A stretch of DNA of 64,000 nt from Euryodendron excelsum (GCA_033060915.1 CM065389.1:12296001-12360000); one strand, 5' to 3'; shown: positions 1 to 12,541, counted from the first letter of the stretch. The notes: generated from the letters alone by a model not told the origin. Numbers and translations: made by a program.

Positions 1-165
1 CATTGTTTCCCTTAAACTCTTCATCTAGAGTAGCCTCCGGCTTCCGTGCAACCCATCCCCAACTCCCCACTAAAGCTTCACCTTGAAGCACTGTCACTGG
101 AATCCCCATCCTTTCTCCTTCCTCAGCCATGGTCTCGCCACCACACTATCATAAGACCCCATGCC
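1..165 (-). other. Decayed coding-like segment, left part
   Basis: On the minus strand this stretch reads as a fairly open, G-rich frame containing MAEEGERMGIP, but no family is recognised. It looks continuous with similar minus-strand sequence at 1236-1830, the two being separated by the transposon at 166-1235. It may be a remnant of a retroelement gag-like gene, but no zinc knuckle or reverse transcriptase motif is visible, so the identity is left open. Confidence 0.25.
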
Positions 166-1235
166 TAGGGCCGGCTCTGGCATAAAGCAGCAAAGCACTT
201 GCTTTAGGCCCCCAATTTTTTAAGGCCCCAAATTTTGAAAACCCTATATGCTATAATTAAGCCCCATATAATTTTGACATAGTATTTTTAAAAAAAGCCC
301 TAGTTCAAATATAAAAAAGGCCTACAAGAAGGAAAAAAAAAACCCATCTAAATGAGAAAAAAAGTCTCATAAGAAAAGAAAAATTCTAAATAAGAAAAAA
401 GATCACAACAAAATAATAAAAAAAGCCCCAATTCAAATGAGAAAAGAGGTCCATAAAAAAAATTAGACCCAAATCAACTACACTAGTTAACTTTAAAAAA
501 AAAAGAAAAAAAAGACAAAACTACATACAATTTTATCAATACAATGAAAATCAAAAGTCGAACTCTCTTTCTCTCTAAGCCCTGACAACCCTCTCTCTCT
601 CTCTCTCTCTCTCTTACAAACACAAATTTTAAAATGAAAAAAAAATTGATAATCTTACAAATAGCATAATCAAATGGCTTGTTGAGATAAGTTTTTTTTA
701 TTTTGTTTATAGATTGATCTTTGTTTTATTTCTCTCTTGACAAAAAATATTCAATCAATCTCTATTTTGATTTTGTGAGTTATCTGCATATGTATAGAAT
801 CCTATTTTATTTACCAAAGATTAATTTTTTATTCTGTTGCTAGCTTGAGATGTTAAATTGAATGAAGTGCAGTTTTTTTATTATTGGTGGGTTATCTACA
901 GGTATCTGCTAAGGTGAAATAAAAAACCAATTTTTTATTATGTTGTTTGGGTCAATTTTAATTCGATGAATGATGATGAAATTTTTTGTATACAATCTGC
1001 TTATATTACTTGAGTAATTGGTGGCTATGTGGATTAGCTATACTGCTAATTGAAAAGGATTTGTTATCTAAACTCGAATATATTAATTAATAGTTTTACA
1101 TCTCAAAAGCAAGAAGAATAAATTTTAAATACAAATTTTTACCAATATTAAAAATGTGAAAAGCCTTAATTTTTTCCAAAAAAGCCTCATTTAAAGTTGT
1201 CACTTTGAGCCTCCAATTGTCTTGAGCTGGCCCTA
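166..1235. mobile_element. hAT-like non-autonomous DNA transposon, about 1.07 kb
   Basis: The left end reads TAGGGCCGGCTCTGG and the right end, reverse-complemented, reads TAGGGCCAGCTCAAG, giving short terminal inverted repeats. The flanking octamers are CCCATGCC (158-165) and CCTATGCC (1236-1243), a 7-of-8 match to an 8-bp target-site duplication, which is the hAT length. The interior is AT-rich with a (CT)n tract near 593-614 and no transposase frame. The superfamily is inferred from the duplication length and terminal sequence. Confidence 0.55.
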
Positions 1236-1830
1236 CCTATGCCTAACACAGGTTCAACGGACCACGACCCTTCATTCCCCAACTCCCCAGCACCAATCAA
1301 CCTAGTATTACCCACCTCTCCTCCATTAACCTCCACACCCACCTTATGCTTCTTCCCCAAATTAGCATTCTTTCGCCTACTGTTTGAGCAACTTAATCTT
1401 ATCCTCAACCTCTAATCGAAAACCCGAACTCCCTGGTTGATTCTGGTAACCAACAACCTGCACCACTAAACAACCATGTAGAGAGTTTGTCTTCACTACA
1501 TGAGAGGCAAAAGAGGCTTTTTACCAAGGAACACACTTGGCTGGACTGGGGCCTGCTATACCCTCCCTAGGCCTGGGCTTCTTTACAGTCACTGGCTCAA
1601 AAACCTTTCCTATTTTGACTGATCAACAAAAAGTAATGGGATGGTCCAGGTAAAAGGAAAATACGAATCGACCTTCCTAAACTTAACCACATTTTCTCCA
1701 TTGAGCCTTCTTTGCTGGACCACCTTCCTCGTCCAGCTGCCTGGGACTTCTGATACCATTATCCCCCAAGTTCCAACTGTGACTACTCCTCCTCCCATGT
1801 TGGGATTTTCCTTTTTTGAAATGAAATAGG
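1236..1830 (-). pseudogene. Decayed coding-like segment, right part, unidentified
   Basis: Two short minus-strand open stretches occur here. One contains NANLGKKHKVGVEVNGGEV and the other contains VVKFRKVDSYFPFTWTIP. They are separated by stops and frameshifts, and the composition is more GC-rich than the flanks. They may belong to the same decayed gene or retroelement as 1-165, split by the transposon at 166-1235. No domain was recognised. Confidence 0.25.
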
Positions 1831-2930
1831 AGAAATAAATTGAACTTCGTCACGTGTGCTGTTTGTTGGGTATCTGCTTTTATTTATGTCAAATGTAGCT
1901 CATCATTGGCTAAATGTTGTTTCTTAGGATTTTTGGGTTCATTGATTAGAGCAGATACAATTGTCTCACTCAGCTCTAACTATGGTTCTTATGTAAAATG
2001 TCACCAAAATGTTAGGCTCTACCAGCTGCCTTATGAACAGAAATTGTATTTGAAATGATTTTTTTTGTTTCTTTCAAGTTCTAATTTTTTTTTTTTTATA
2101 GTAATTAGCTCGCAAATGGGGTGATGGTTCAAGAAATGCAATGTTTTTTTAAGAAAGGAAATTGAATGAGTACTTTGGTCGAACAATGGGTATGCTTCTT
2201 TATTTAGTACTTGTTATATCAAAATAAAAGGTCTTCAAAGAGGGAAATTGAGTAAGAAGATGGATAGTTACGTTGATTCTGATACAAAAATCAGATGAAA
2301 AAAAAAAGAACAAAAAAATTGAATCAGGAAGAGGGCCACTTTTTGGCCTGAGCATGGTTATTTCAATTTAAACGTCTTCTTAGCTATTGCATTTTTAGGT
2401 GAATGATATTTGTTCTTTGTTTCGTTTCTTCAGCTGAAGGGGCCTCAGACCTATTTTTCCGTTTGGATCCAATGTATTTGTAAGTTTAAAAATATATATA
2501 TATATATATATATTACTTTCGTTTCTAAAGAAGATATTTGCTTAGGATTAGTACTATAATTGAGCGTGAGTGTTTTGTCTATCGAGATTGAACAGGCCAT
2601 TATCCAGCAGAATTTTGTGATCGAAGCAGTAACCGGGAAAATGGGGGGAAACAGTATTAATTATAATGTTTTTTTTATCTTATTGTTGCCAAGCATGAAT
2701 CAATAAAGTTCTCTTCAACTTCAGCACTTAAATTATTCAAGCCATTTTAACAGATCTGGAGCATCAATTCATTATTCAGTTGTTTATATGCAGTTTTTTT
2801 TTTTTTTTTGGGTGTGTGTATGTCTGTGCCAGCATGGGGTAGCAATTATTTATGTTTTGAATCAGATGAGAAATAAAATTTTAGTTTACACCTGTCCTGA
2901 ATTTGACCTTCTTGTTTAATCTTTTTGCAG
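1831..2930. other. Upstream region or first intron of the PAT gene, no convincing exon
   Basis: This is AT-rich with an (AT)n microsatellite at about 2490-2511 and poly-T runs. A canonical acceptor ends at 2930, so an exon must lie 5' of it. The only weak candidate ends at 2473, where GGATCCAAT (Gly-Ser-Asn) is followed by GT in the right phase. The sequence before it does not read as the usual N-terminus, and no in-frame ATG was found. The true first exon may lie before base 1. Confidence 0.4.
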
Positions 2931-5413
2931 AAATTCTTCCTTTGTGGGAGGTTGATATTTGGGCCAGATGCCGAGTCACTGCTTATCACCCTATTGCTAA
3001 TAATTGTTCCAGTTACTATCTTTTGTGTATTTGTTGCGAGGCATCTTCGCCATGAGTTTTCACCATACAATGCAGGATATGCTGTTTTGGTGGCAGCCAT
3101 TGTCTTTACAATCTATGTTAGTCCTCTTACTCCTTTGCTCTTGACATTATATGATCATGCATACTTAGTTTAATCATTTTCTGAGTATGTCCAAATATGG
3201 CTGGATGGATAAATACTTGTTGCTGCGGGTCCACCCCTGGTCATCACTGTAGCTCTGATGTCATGGTGGGAGTTGAGTTTGCATGGCAATTCCATTATAT
3301 GCATCCGTGTTCTGAGGTTTCTTCTTATAGGTATAGAAAATATGCACCTGAGTCTATAGCACAAGGTGCGGGTTTTCAAATACCAATATGGATCAGGCAA
3401 CATGTTTTACTGGTGCTGTGCCCTTCACTATATGACCATTTGGTTGCTTGTGATAGTGAGTAGGTGATTTTTCAGTATTTGGCCTGGAAAATTTATTGGG
3501 CTTGATTTTAAAAAATTTAAGTTATTTAACACCTTATCAAATGGGATAGGGAGTGCCAGTGGATCAAAATCATATGATTTTCCTTGTATTTTGGAATATA
3601 TATAACCTTGGATGAGTTCTTTTACAGGCTTTCAATTGTTGTGGAAAAACTGCCTATTTTTAAAGCAGGGTTATAAAAAATAAAAATTTAAAAGCAGTGT
3701 TATATGGAAGTCTATTTATATATATTATTTTATCATACCCATAATGCTGAAGCCAAAAATCTTTCACGAGATCTCATTTATAATATTGCACATGTTGATT
3801 CTCTAATGTCATTTGGATGATTTCTTCATGCATGTATAAGTGTATTCATATTTTCCTTATGTGGCTTGTTATAATCCCCTAGTTAATGTTGATAGGTGTT
3901 GGTGCTTCTTTTTCTTACATCAGCCCGGGATCCGGGTATTGTTCCACGTAATTCACATCCACCAGAGGAAGAATTTCGTTATGACACTTCAGCATCAGTT
4001 GAGGTTGGGGGAAGACAAACACCGAGCCTACAGTTCCCTCGAACGAAAGAAGTTATAGTTAATGGCGTTGTTGTGAGAGTGAAGTATTGTGACACCTGCA
4101 TGCTATATCGCCCTCCCCGTTGCTCACATTGCTCCATTTGCAACAATTGTGTGGAGCGTTTTGATCACCATTGTCCTTGGGTTGGCCAATGCATTGGATT
4201 GGTATGCTGCTTGAATGCCAGTTGCAACTTTTCTTGTTTCTTTTGATCTTTAAATCCTCTGCTGGTACTTCTCTTAGCCACTTTTTTGGTTGGCAGTGCC
4301 ATATCATTTATCTAACACGCTTGGTTGTGTGCAGCGCAACTACCGTTACTTCTTTTGTTTCGTCTCGTCTTCAATGCTTCTTTGCATCTACGTGTTTTCC
4401 ATGTCAGCTTTTTACATTAAGGTTCTGATGGATGATCAAAAGGGCACTGTGTGGAAGGCAATGAGGGAATCTCCTGCATCGGTGATACTAATGGCTTATT
4501 GTTTCATTTCCCTATGGTTTGTAGGTGGACTAACTGGCTTTCATTTGTACCTTATTAGCACAAACCAGGTCAGTTAACTTCTCTCCTTTGAGTACGTCTC
4601 TGGCTAAAAGATAGGACGTTTATTTTATTGCTTGTCTAATTTTTTTTAGTGGATCTTTTTTGATTGGTTTGCTTTTTATGAATTTAGCACTTTAGTGAAA
4701 GAAATATCAGTAGAATAAACTTATAAATTTAGTTGAATGGAGTGGTAGGGGTTGCAGACACGTTCAACCTTTGATCTTTCTACACACAATCAACAATGGC
4801 TTTCTCTAAAAATTAGACGCAGGCTTCTTATTGACAAAAAAATATATGCATGTTTTTTATTTAATGTATCAGTGCATTTAATGTTTACATACTTCTTTTG
4901 CAGACTACATATGAAAATTTCCGTTACAGAGCTGAAAATAGGATCAATGCTTATGACACGGGCTGTTTGAATAATTTTCTAGAAGTATTTTGCACAAAGG
5001 TAAAGCCTTCAAGGAACAACTTCCGAGCCTTTGTACAAGAGGAGATACAAAGGCCTCCTTTGCCCTCCACAAGGGAAGCAGAAGCAGAGGATTTGGGGGA
5101 GGGTCGGCGTGTCAAGGTAGAAGATGACCTAGAGCTCGGTGGAGATCTATTAAAGATCTCCCAGCGCCATAATATTGAAGACCTTGATGCTGAGATACGC
5201 AGTAGAGGAAGTGATGTGCCGTACCATAATTCTTCAGAGGTTGACTCTGTTTTGGGTTCTGATCGTCGACCCCCTACTGTCCAATCAGACACACGACACT
5301 CGAGTTGGGGAAGGAGAAGCGGGAGCTGGGAAATTGCACCAGAGGTCCTTGGTATGAACTCCAGTATCACTGAAAGCAGAAGCTATGCAACTTCTAAGGA
5401 AGCACGCCAGTAA
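2931..5413 (+). CDS. DHHC-type protein S-acyltransferase (PAT08/PAT09-like), first exon missing
   Basis: This enzyme transfers palmitoyl groups to cysteines of membrane-associated proteins. Plant members sit in endomembranes or the plasma membrane. Coding exons are 2931-3116, 3896-4201, 4335-4568 and 4904-5413. All junctions are GT-AG and phase 0, giving 411 residues after the missing first exon; Arabidopsis PAT08 has about 407 in total. Counting from the first visible residue, two membrane segments lie at about 15-35 and 48-72. DPG is at 74-76, the cysteine-rich domain at about 113-164 with the catalytic DHHC at 152-155, two further membrane segments follow in exon 4, and TTYE at 243-246 is the TTxE motif. 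The C-terminal tail ends with the family block WGRRSGSWE. All catalytic residues are present. The usual N-terminus (a short exon ending in a Trp-Lys-Gly-Ser-Asn block) was not found. Family assignment is certain; PAT08/09 subtype is by recalled similarity. Confidence 0.93.
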
Positions 5414-6356
5414 GGGGGTAACTAGGTGTCTGATTTGGGTGATGTTTCGAAGGCAATTGAATACTTTTGATGTTATTGGGTTGGGAGGGATGTCGCTGCT
5501 GATTGGAAATTACATTTATGCTGCAGGGAGCCAAATTTAACTCCCCTTGTAGGTATCAACCTGTATTTCCTGTTTTTTGTTTCTTCCTTTCTATTCTATT
5601 TCGTTTTCCTTGTGAATGTCGACACACTTTTATTTTTTTCTTCAAGAAAGCAGTCAATAGAAATGTGTGTAATTGTTTGAGAAGACTAGTGATAGATATT
5701 TTTTTTTCAGTTTTAGTTTCATTTGTTCTTACTTTTGTGCGACAGTTTTGACTTATCAAAAAAAAAAAGAACAGTTTGCTTGGGGATTGAATTTCTAGTT
5801 GTGGGTAATGATGTATATATCCTGAGAAATGAAAATTTTTCAATTTTCATTGTTGTGAACTACCTTTTGTTTCTTGAGTGAACACACAATTGACCCTGAA
5901 GGAGCTCTTTCTTGAATTTTGATTGCTGTGAGAACCTGTTGGGACCAACAGGTTGAAAATTTGTGCTGCTTACACTTAAATGACATTTATCAGGTACCGG
6001 CGACTGAGGCTAAGTCATCTTGCAGTTCATTTTTTTGTTGTCTGAATCTTGCAGTTCAATTTTCTTCTTAACTCCTTTGATTGCCATGGTTGGGAAGGGA
6101 GGGTTTTGACATTTTTTGGTTTTGAAGCACATCCGGGTTACAGAGTTGTCGATGTTCTAACGGAAGTCATTTGTACTACTGTTCTACTGAATGTTTAGAT
6201 CATCACCACACCATGGTAGAACTAGTTGATGCCACTGGCCTTCACAGTTTCCCTTCCTTCCTCGAGTTCTAAATAGGCAATCAAGGTTTGATGAAATCAA
6301 TAAAGGATCAGACTGCAAAAGAATGTAAGTTTCAGTTTAGTCTGGTGAGAATGACT
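5414..6356. other. PAT 3' UTR and intergenic DNA
   Basis: T-rich sequence follows the PAT stop codon and probably contains the 3' UTR, for about the first 400-500 bases. No clear poly(A) signal could be fixed. No further coding sequence was seen. Confidence 0.35.
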
Positions 6357-6756
6357 TAGGGATGGTAAAATAAGCCAATATCTCGTGTCCTGGTCCCCGC
6401 CTCGTTTTTATTGGTACGGATATAGAATGATTTACTAATACGGACGAGATGGGTTTGGGAATAAGGTGCAGAAATTCTCCTCAACTTGTAACTGTCCTGT
6501 TTATAAATATATATTTGTTTTTATATGTATATATTTTATTAAAATATAATTATTCTGATTTTTTTTAATTTTTTTTGTGATTTTATCCCTTGCTTTATTC
6601 ATAATGTGTCTGAAAAAAATACTAAGATAATGGAAGTGGGCGGGGTGGTTTTGGAAAGGGGTTAAGCGAGGCGGGTGAGTTTGGTGGAAGAAACTACCAT
6701 GACAGACAAAAATGGGATTGGGTCCCTTATCCAAATTCATCTTGTTGTCATTTCTA
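6357..6756. mobile_element. Degenerate hAT-type MITE, about 400 bp
   Basis: The left end TAGGGATGGTAAAA and the reverse-complemented right end TAGAAATGACAACA resemble the common plant hAT MITE terminus (TAGGGRTGRCAA type). The inner parts carry complementary GGCGGGT/CCCGCCTCG-like blocks at 6398-6406 and 6640-6675. No target-site duplication could be recognised, so it is old or its ends are misplaced. Confidence 0.45.
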
Positions 6757-6974
6757 GTATCTTATGATAATTCAATCACAGATTCACAATTCGGTAACAG
6801 ACAAACTTTTTTGTTTATTTTATTTATTATGATAAGCAAAGGAAGCAAGCATTAATTCATCAACTTTTTAATATACAAATCATAATCATTACCAATTGAG
6901 CCATAAATGCAAACCCAACGTACATTGAAAAATCCTCTCAATTATGTGAATAATAATGAGATCCAAACTGTACA

Positions 6975-6980
<6 letters not shown>

Positions 6981-7009
<29 letters not shown>

Positions 7010-7350
7010 CAAACCTTGCTATCTCCAACTTAGAAGGGGCAGTAAAAAGGATTTGCTCACTTAAAAGAGCAAAAGTTAAACACGATCATACATATATTTG
7101 AAAAAGTTGAGACGAGGAAGATAATTCAATAAAAATAGGCAAAAAGTCAAACGAAAGGTCGAGAGATCGAGAGAGAGAGAGAGAGAGAAGCAAACATTGC
7201 TATCTCCAACTTAGAAGGGGAAGTATAAAGGATTTGCTCACTTAAAAGGGCAAAAGTTAAACACGATCATACATATATTTGAAAAAGTTGAGACGAGGAA
7301 GATAATTCAACAAAAGTAGGCAAAAAGTCAAGCGAAAAGTCATATTCAAA
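6981..7350. repeat. Tandem duplication, 181-bp unit, two copies with (GA)n
   Basis: The segment beginning with the (GA)n tract and AAGCAAAC at 7007 is repeated at 7188. Both copies carry TTGCTATCTCCAACTTAGAA and AAACACGATCATACATATAT, with only scattered substitutions between them. The GA microsatellite at the start of each copy suggests slippage or unequal exchange between GA tracts. Confidence 0.85.
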
Positions 7351-7727
7351 TAATATAACCAAACAGATGAAGAGTTCTAAGTAAAGGTTGGAAAATTTTC
7401 TAATGGTTTTCGACAGCTTTGAGATTGTAATGTTTGAATAAGTAGAGAGCTCGGAAAAATTCCTCATGGTTTTTGAGTACAAGGTTGAGATCCTACATGT
7501 TTTTCAAAGTTTTCTGACGCAACTAGACTGAAGTATGTGGTCACACAACTTAGGACGGCTAGTGGACGAGAAAGTATAAAATTTTGATTTGAATGTGTCG
7601 CAGAGATTTGAAGACCCCATTTTATTTTCCGGACCTTATCAACAGGTACCATTGTCCTCTCATGACTTCTAGTCCCCATCACTACTCCCCCACCCCCAAA
7701 TTCCTAGTTCTTAGGTTTGGCTGATGG

Positions 7728-7730
7728 TAC

Positions 7731-7763
<33 letters not shown>
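7728..7763. repeat. (GA)n microsatellite
   Basis: About 18 uninterrupted GA units lie in intergenic DNA. Confidence 0.9.
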
Positions 7764-7765
<2 letters not shown>

Positions 7766-9037
7766 CTTTAGATCCTGTTTTGGACCATACAAATTTCATC
7801 AAAGGCAGGTTTAGACTCTAAAATCCAGACACCCATTGTGGACCATTAGCTCACTGGCAACGCTTCTCTATAGAAGTTTGGTTTGGGTCATTTCCGTTAG
7901 CACACAGTGAAACTTGCCTGACCTCATGTCTAACATTCTAGGTCTTTACGAACAATGGAAAACGCTATTCTTACTAAATTTTTTTTTTTTTGTACAAAAT
8001 CTTACACCAAAATAAAGTGATAGTGTCAATTTTATAAATAAAAAGTACCATGGTGGGTGTTTTATTTTGCAATAAAAAGCTCTTATTCGGCACATTATTT
8101 TATATAAAAAATATATATGAATTTTTTATTTGTATAACATTACCTGTGAATCATTGAGTTCGCTAAGTTGCATTACAATCCATCAGTCACCCAACCAAAC
8201 AAGACCATAGCCAAACTCCTCAAAGTTGTCATTCAATTTCAGTATATGTACCAACCAACCCCTAATTCTCATCACTCCCAAAGATGAAAGAACCACAAAA
8301 GCATATTAGCATTCTTCCATCTACATCCATCCATGTCTCAGAACTTACTTTCAAGATTTTGTCTAGAATCTTTCTAATTTCTACTCTGATTAGAACATTA
8401 ACAGTGAAATTTAAACTCCCAACTCACCCAGTAACACCTTCTAAGAGACTATTAGAATCAAATTCTTTTGTTTATCAATAAAATAAATAAAACTAACAGT
8501 TCTAATGACACTAGGCAGTTTGACACCTACTATCATGACGACCTAACAGAACACGTAGCAGTTTGTTTTACAGATTTTTTCCAAAATTGTATAAAATTCT
8601 CAAAACGTCTCATAAACATTCTCTAAAAATTTATTTCATATTTTTGTGAGTTTTATTTCTGGGAAAAATAAAGAGTTTGCTCATATCCATACATGGTCCC
8701 AAGACTCCCTACTAAAATGTATTTGACTTTAATTTTTTTCTCTCTCCTTTTATCCTCTTCTCTATGAGAAAACCAACCTTTTTTTTCTTTCAGGAACAGC
8801 TACGGTACCGTGTAATGGTTTTGTTTGGGTACCGAGACCTTGCAAATGTTAGCCATAGGATCAAAAATAAAGTAAATAGGATTATTGGATGGCCTTTAAA
8901 TCACTTAATTCTTTGAACATGTTGTGGTAAATGTAATTATAGCAACAGTTGATTAGTTCAAGTGTAAATAACCTTTAACCTTTTTTTGTCCCTCTCAAAA
9001 CTACAAAAATTCATATTCAATGATCAAAATTTTTTAG
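7764..9037. other. Gene-free AT-rich stretch
   Basis: No coding frame with family similarity, RNA gene or clear transposon ends was seen. It contains poly-T and poly-A runs only. Confidence 0.5.
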
Positions 9038-9280
9038 GAATAATTACACTTTACTTGTGATTTGAGTAAAAATTAGATGATTCATATATTATTTTAAAAT
9101 AAATACATAACCTTCCTATAATTTAGACTTATCTGCAAACTGGATAGAAACCGTTAAATTTAATAATTTTCGTCTATTTTACAGATAAAACCAAACCATC
9201 GGGAGTTCATATATTTACTTTTAAATCATAAAGCTTATTTGATTTTTATTTAAATCGTAAAGATAAAGTGTAATTATCTC
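9038..9280. mobile_element. Long-TIR MITE, about 240 bp (ATTACACTTTA family)
   Basis: Left arm GAATAATTACACTTTACTTG and reverse-complemented right arm GAGATAATTACACTTTATCT form inverted repeats that continue imperfectly across most of the element (GATTTGAGTAAAAAT against GATTTAAATAAAAAT). The same family occurs at 60776-61448. Such elements are usually placed with Mutator-like MITEs. The target-site duplication is unclear in the T-rich flanks. Confidence 0.6.
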
Positions 9281-9622
9281 TTTTTCTTTTTTTTTGAGAT
9301 TTTGTAAGATACCTATACTCAAAATATTATACCAACAAAAAAAATGTATACAATTTGTTCATATTAAACGAGAGTTTTTCATTTTAAAATAATATACTCA
9401 CTATAATAATTTTTAATTATAAAATTTTTCTGTCACATTATTCTATGAAAGTTTTTATACAATATTTATATATATTTTATTTTATTTTTTGGTAAGAACA
9501 GGATTTTCCCTTAGAAAAATCCCTCTCTCTCTCTACCCGAAATAGGTTGGTAAACGACCGACCTCCTGGGGACGCTGAACTGCCACTTCACACTTCACCA
9601 CCTCAGGATGAAAAGTAAACAG

Positions 9623-9884
9623 CACGTGTTAAAAAAACACTCATGGTTACAAAGCTATACACGTCTATATATCTACACCTATACATATATATATAGACGA
9701 TGTGGACCCTTTATGGTCTGTTTGGGCAGGCGTCAATTATATATAGTACGTACCGATGCCACACGTGGCTTGTGAGTTTTAGCTTCACATTGACTACCAT
9801 CTTAAACGCATGTCACGTGCTCTTTCACGTGTGTACTGGCGTCATCTAAAATGGACGCTTTCCTGATCTACTTTACTATATATA
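9623..9884 (+). promoter_or_regulatory. G-box/ABRE cluster with TATA box, no gene downstream recognised
   Basis: Four palindromic CACGTG G-boxes lie at 9623-9628, 9762-9767, 9814-9819 and 9826-9831. The second sits in GCCACACGTGGC, a strong ABRE context. TATATATA at 9877-9884 follows, in a good position for a start near 9910 on the plus strand. In plants such clusters bind bZIP (ABF) and bHLH factors in ABA or light responses. No open frame of family resemblance follows within 2.6 kb. Orientation is uncertain because both motifs are palindromic. Confidence 0.5.
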
Positions 9885-12541
9885 GAGAGAGAGAAAAGGC
9901 ATTCTAGAGCGAGAAAGTGACACCAGAATCTTCTTTGAGACGTAAACTTCAATCTCAAGTAACTATAATTACTAGAATATTATATACGGTAAATAGTGTT
10001 TGATACGTTACTGGTAATCTCCTCTTAATAAATATTGTTTATTCATTAATTAATGTCATTAGACCTTATCCACTTTCTCTCTCTTACCTAGTTCAACTAA
10101 AAAATATAATTTTTTTCATTGGGCTGAATGTCTCAGATATATATCAAGTTATTCTATAATGATCAACTGTTTTATTTTTGTAATGTAAACTATATTTACC
10201 AAAACAATAAACAAAAGTGAGATACGTGAGGGAAATTAACAGCAGGAAATACGGTTAAAAAATATATGAGAAACAAGAATCGGGAACGAATGGAATATTT
10301 ATACGAATCTTATTAGAAAATTTTTGTGAAACTTAAAGGAGATCTTTAAAAAAGTTAGTGGAGACATTTGGAAAACTTAAAATCCGTTTAGTAAGGCTTT
10401 TCAATTTAGATTATAAACAAAAAAGTTAATTTTTTTTTTTACTTTTTGCTTATCTTTAGCATTAAAAGCAAAAACGCCAAAAAAAAAAAAAAACTTTTTG
10501 GCTTATAAGCCAAAAAAGCCTAATGAAAAAAACTTAAAAAAACTCTACCAAACAGACCTTTAGTGGAAACTTACATGAATAATTTTATAAATACGTAATT
10601 AAAATTTAAGAGAAAAAAATTATAAAAATTAATATTTTAAGTTTTCGAAATGTTTCTTTAAGTTTCAAAGAGTTTCTGTTAAGTATCTTAAGAGTTTCCT
10701 AAGAATTTTCAAAATGTTTCTTTTATGTTTTCTAAACACTTTTTCAAAATTTTTAAACAAGTTTCATACCGGTATCATAAACACATTTTTCCTTTTAAAA
10801 TGAGTTTTTCAGTAACTATGATCTAAACAACCGTTTGATCATCTTATTTAGTCAAAATTCAATTTTCTATCTTATAGGCTTCTAAATAATGCTTTGCGAC
10901 TTCTTATAAAAATAATAAAAAAAATAAACCAACTTATAAACTGATCTAAATTAACATATGAAGAATAAATAGAAAAAGGACTAAATATCAATGTTGGGTT
11001 CCATTATCAAAAGTAGTAGAACATTAGGCTGCCTAGTGCCCACTACAAAGAATACATAACTATATAAAAGAACAAAAGCAAAGTTGTTGAACCCACGTTT
11101 TTATTGTTCAACAAACATGTTTTCTTTTCTAGAAAAAGAGTTAGAACACAAATATTCTTTGCTTCTTTATTATAATGGAGATACTTCAAAAGAAAATGTC
11201 AAATTTTTCAGAAAATTTGTTGAAAAAATTTTACAAGAATTGTGGGGTAATAACATTTTAACCATTAAGAGTCATTCAGTCACACCATTTTATACAAAAA
11301 AAATATATATATATATATATATATATAAATTTTCTAGTTCTATAACGTTGCCAACAAAATACTAATGATGAAAACTTGTACCACTTGTGCATCTCTAAAA
11401 TGTGTTGTTTTGAGTACGTTTCTTGCTCTCTTCTCCATTGATTTGTGATTATTACATAGCATATATAGGGTAGACAGCAGGAGTACACAATGAGAAAGTG
11501 CCAGATCAATAGCTTGGGTTCGGTAAATTGACTTTGATTGGAACTTGCCAAGTCCTATCAAGCTTATGATAAGATTGATGAGTATGAACCACTACTCCTA
11601 ATGCATTATTTGGTTCGCTATAATGACAATAGATCAACATAGAATGACCAGAATGTTAGATCTCATACTTGAAATTTTCTTGTTTACTTTTCAAATTTTC
11701 CCCAAGCAAGCAAAACACCAAGTCAAGACATGCCGTAACTTGATGAACTTTTCAATTCCTTATTGTAATCAAACAAAGAACAACTAAACTCTTGTAGAAC
11801 TTGAACTAAATCCAAAGATCTTAATGCAGTAACATGATAAACTTCAAGATAAACTAAATTATAGTTCACATCACAATCAATTTTGAGAAGATTGGCATAA
11901 ACATACGAACCAATACTTTATTATCATCGGCCTGGTCCCGTTGGAATCCTATTTCTAACGACAGTTAACAATAAAATTAGATACTGAGAAGCCTAATTCA
12001 CGAGAGGCCCTTGCAATATAGTGCAGTAAGTATCTGAATGGGACTTTAGCATGTATATAATACATGATTACTACAACTTCATTAAAATACAACGATATTA
12101 TGAGAGAGAGACCCTTTAAAGAAAAGAGTAAAATTATACAGAATCTTATGTCTCACAGAGATCATATGTAGCATTTTCAAAAGATAATCGTTGTGTAGTA
12201 AATTCATTAATTTTGGTTTGTAAAACAAAAGAACAGAGACAGCTTGACAAGCTAATGGGCTCTACATCTATCCATCGTTTGATATTTAAGATTAATGTAA
12301 ACATCAATCTTTATTATCGAACTAAGCTTGAAACCTAAGTACTTCTTTGTTCTATCCTCTTAACTTCAACATTAATTTCGTGCAGTCCTGTAAATAATGA
12401 TAAAACAATGAAATTAACAATAATGGAGCCAAAATTACATTCAATACAGAGTACATGAAAATTATGAACCAAGAACAAGAAAAATATCATGAATATATTT
12501 TTCCGTAAAAAACAAAAAAAAAAATGAATGTATATTGAAAA
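9885..12541. other. Gene-free stretch between the G-box cluster and ERF gene
   Basis: AT-rich DNA contains a possible small MITE at about 10375-10561, whose ends read AATCCGTTTAGTAAGG and, reverse-complemented, GGTCTGTTTGGTAGAG. An (AT)n tract lies at about 11301-11327. The last few hundred bases should hold the ERF 3' UTR. A transcript from the upstream G-box promoter could lie here, but nothing in the sequence proves it. Confidence 0.4.

Noticed and set aside
3197..3463. 88-codon plus-strand frame within the PAT gene
   Set aside because: It lies wholly in the intron between the exons ending at 3116 and starting at 3896; the flanking exons join in phase without it.
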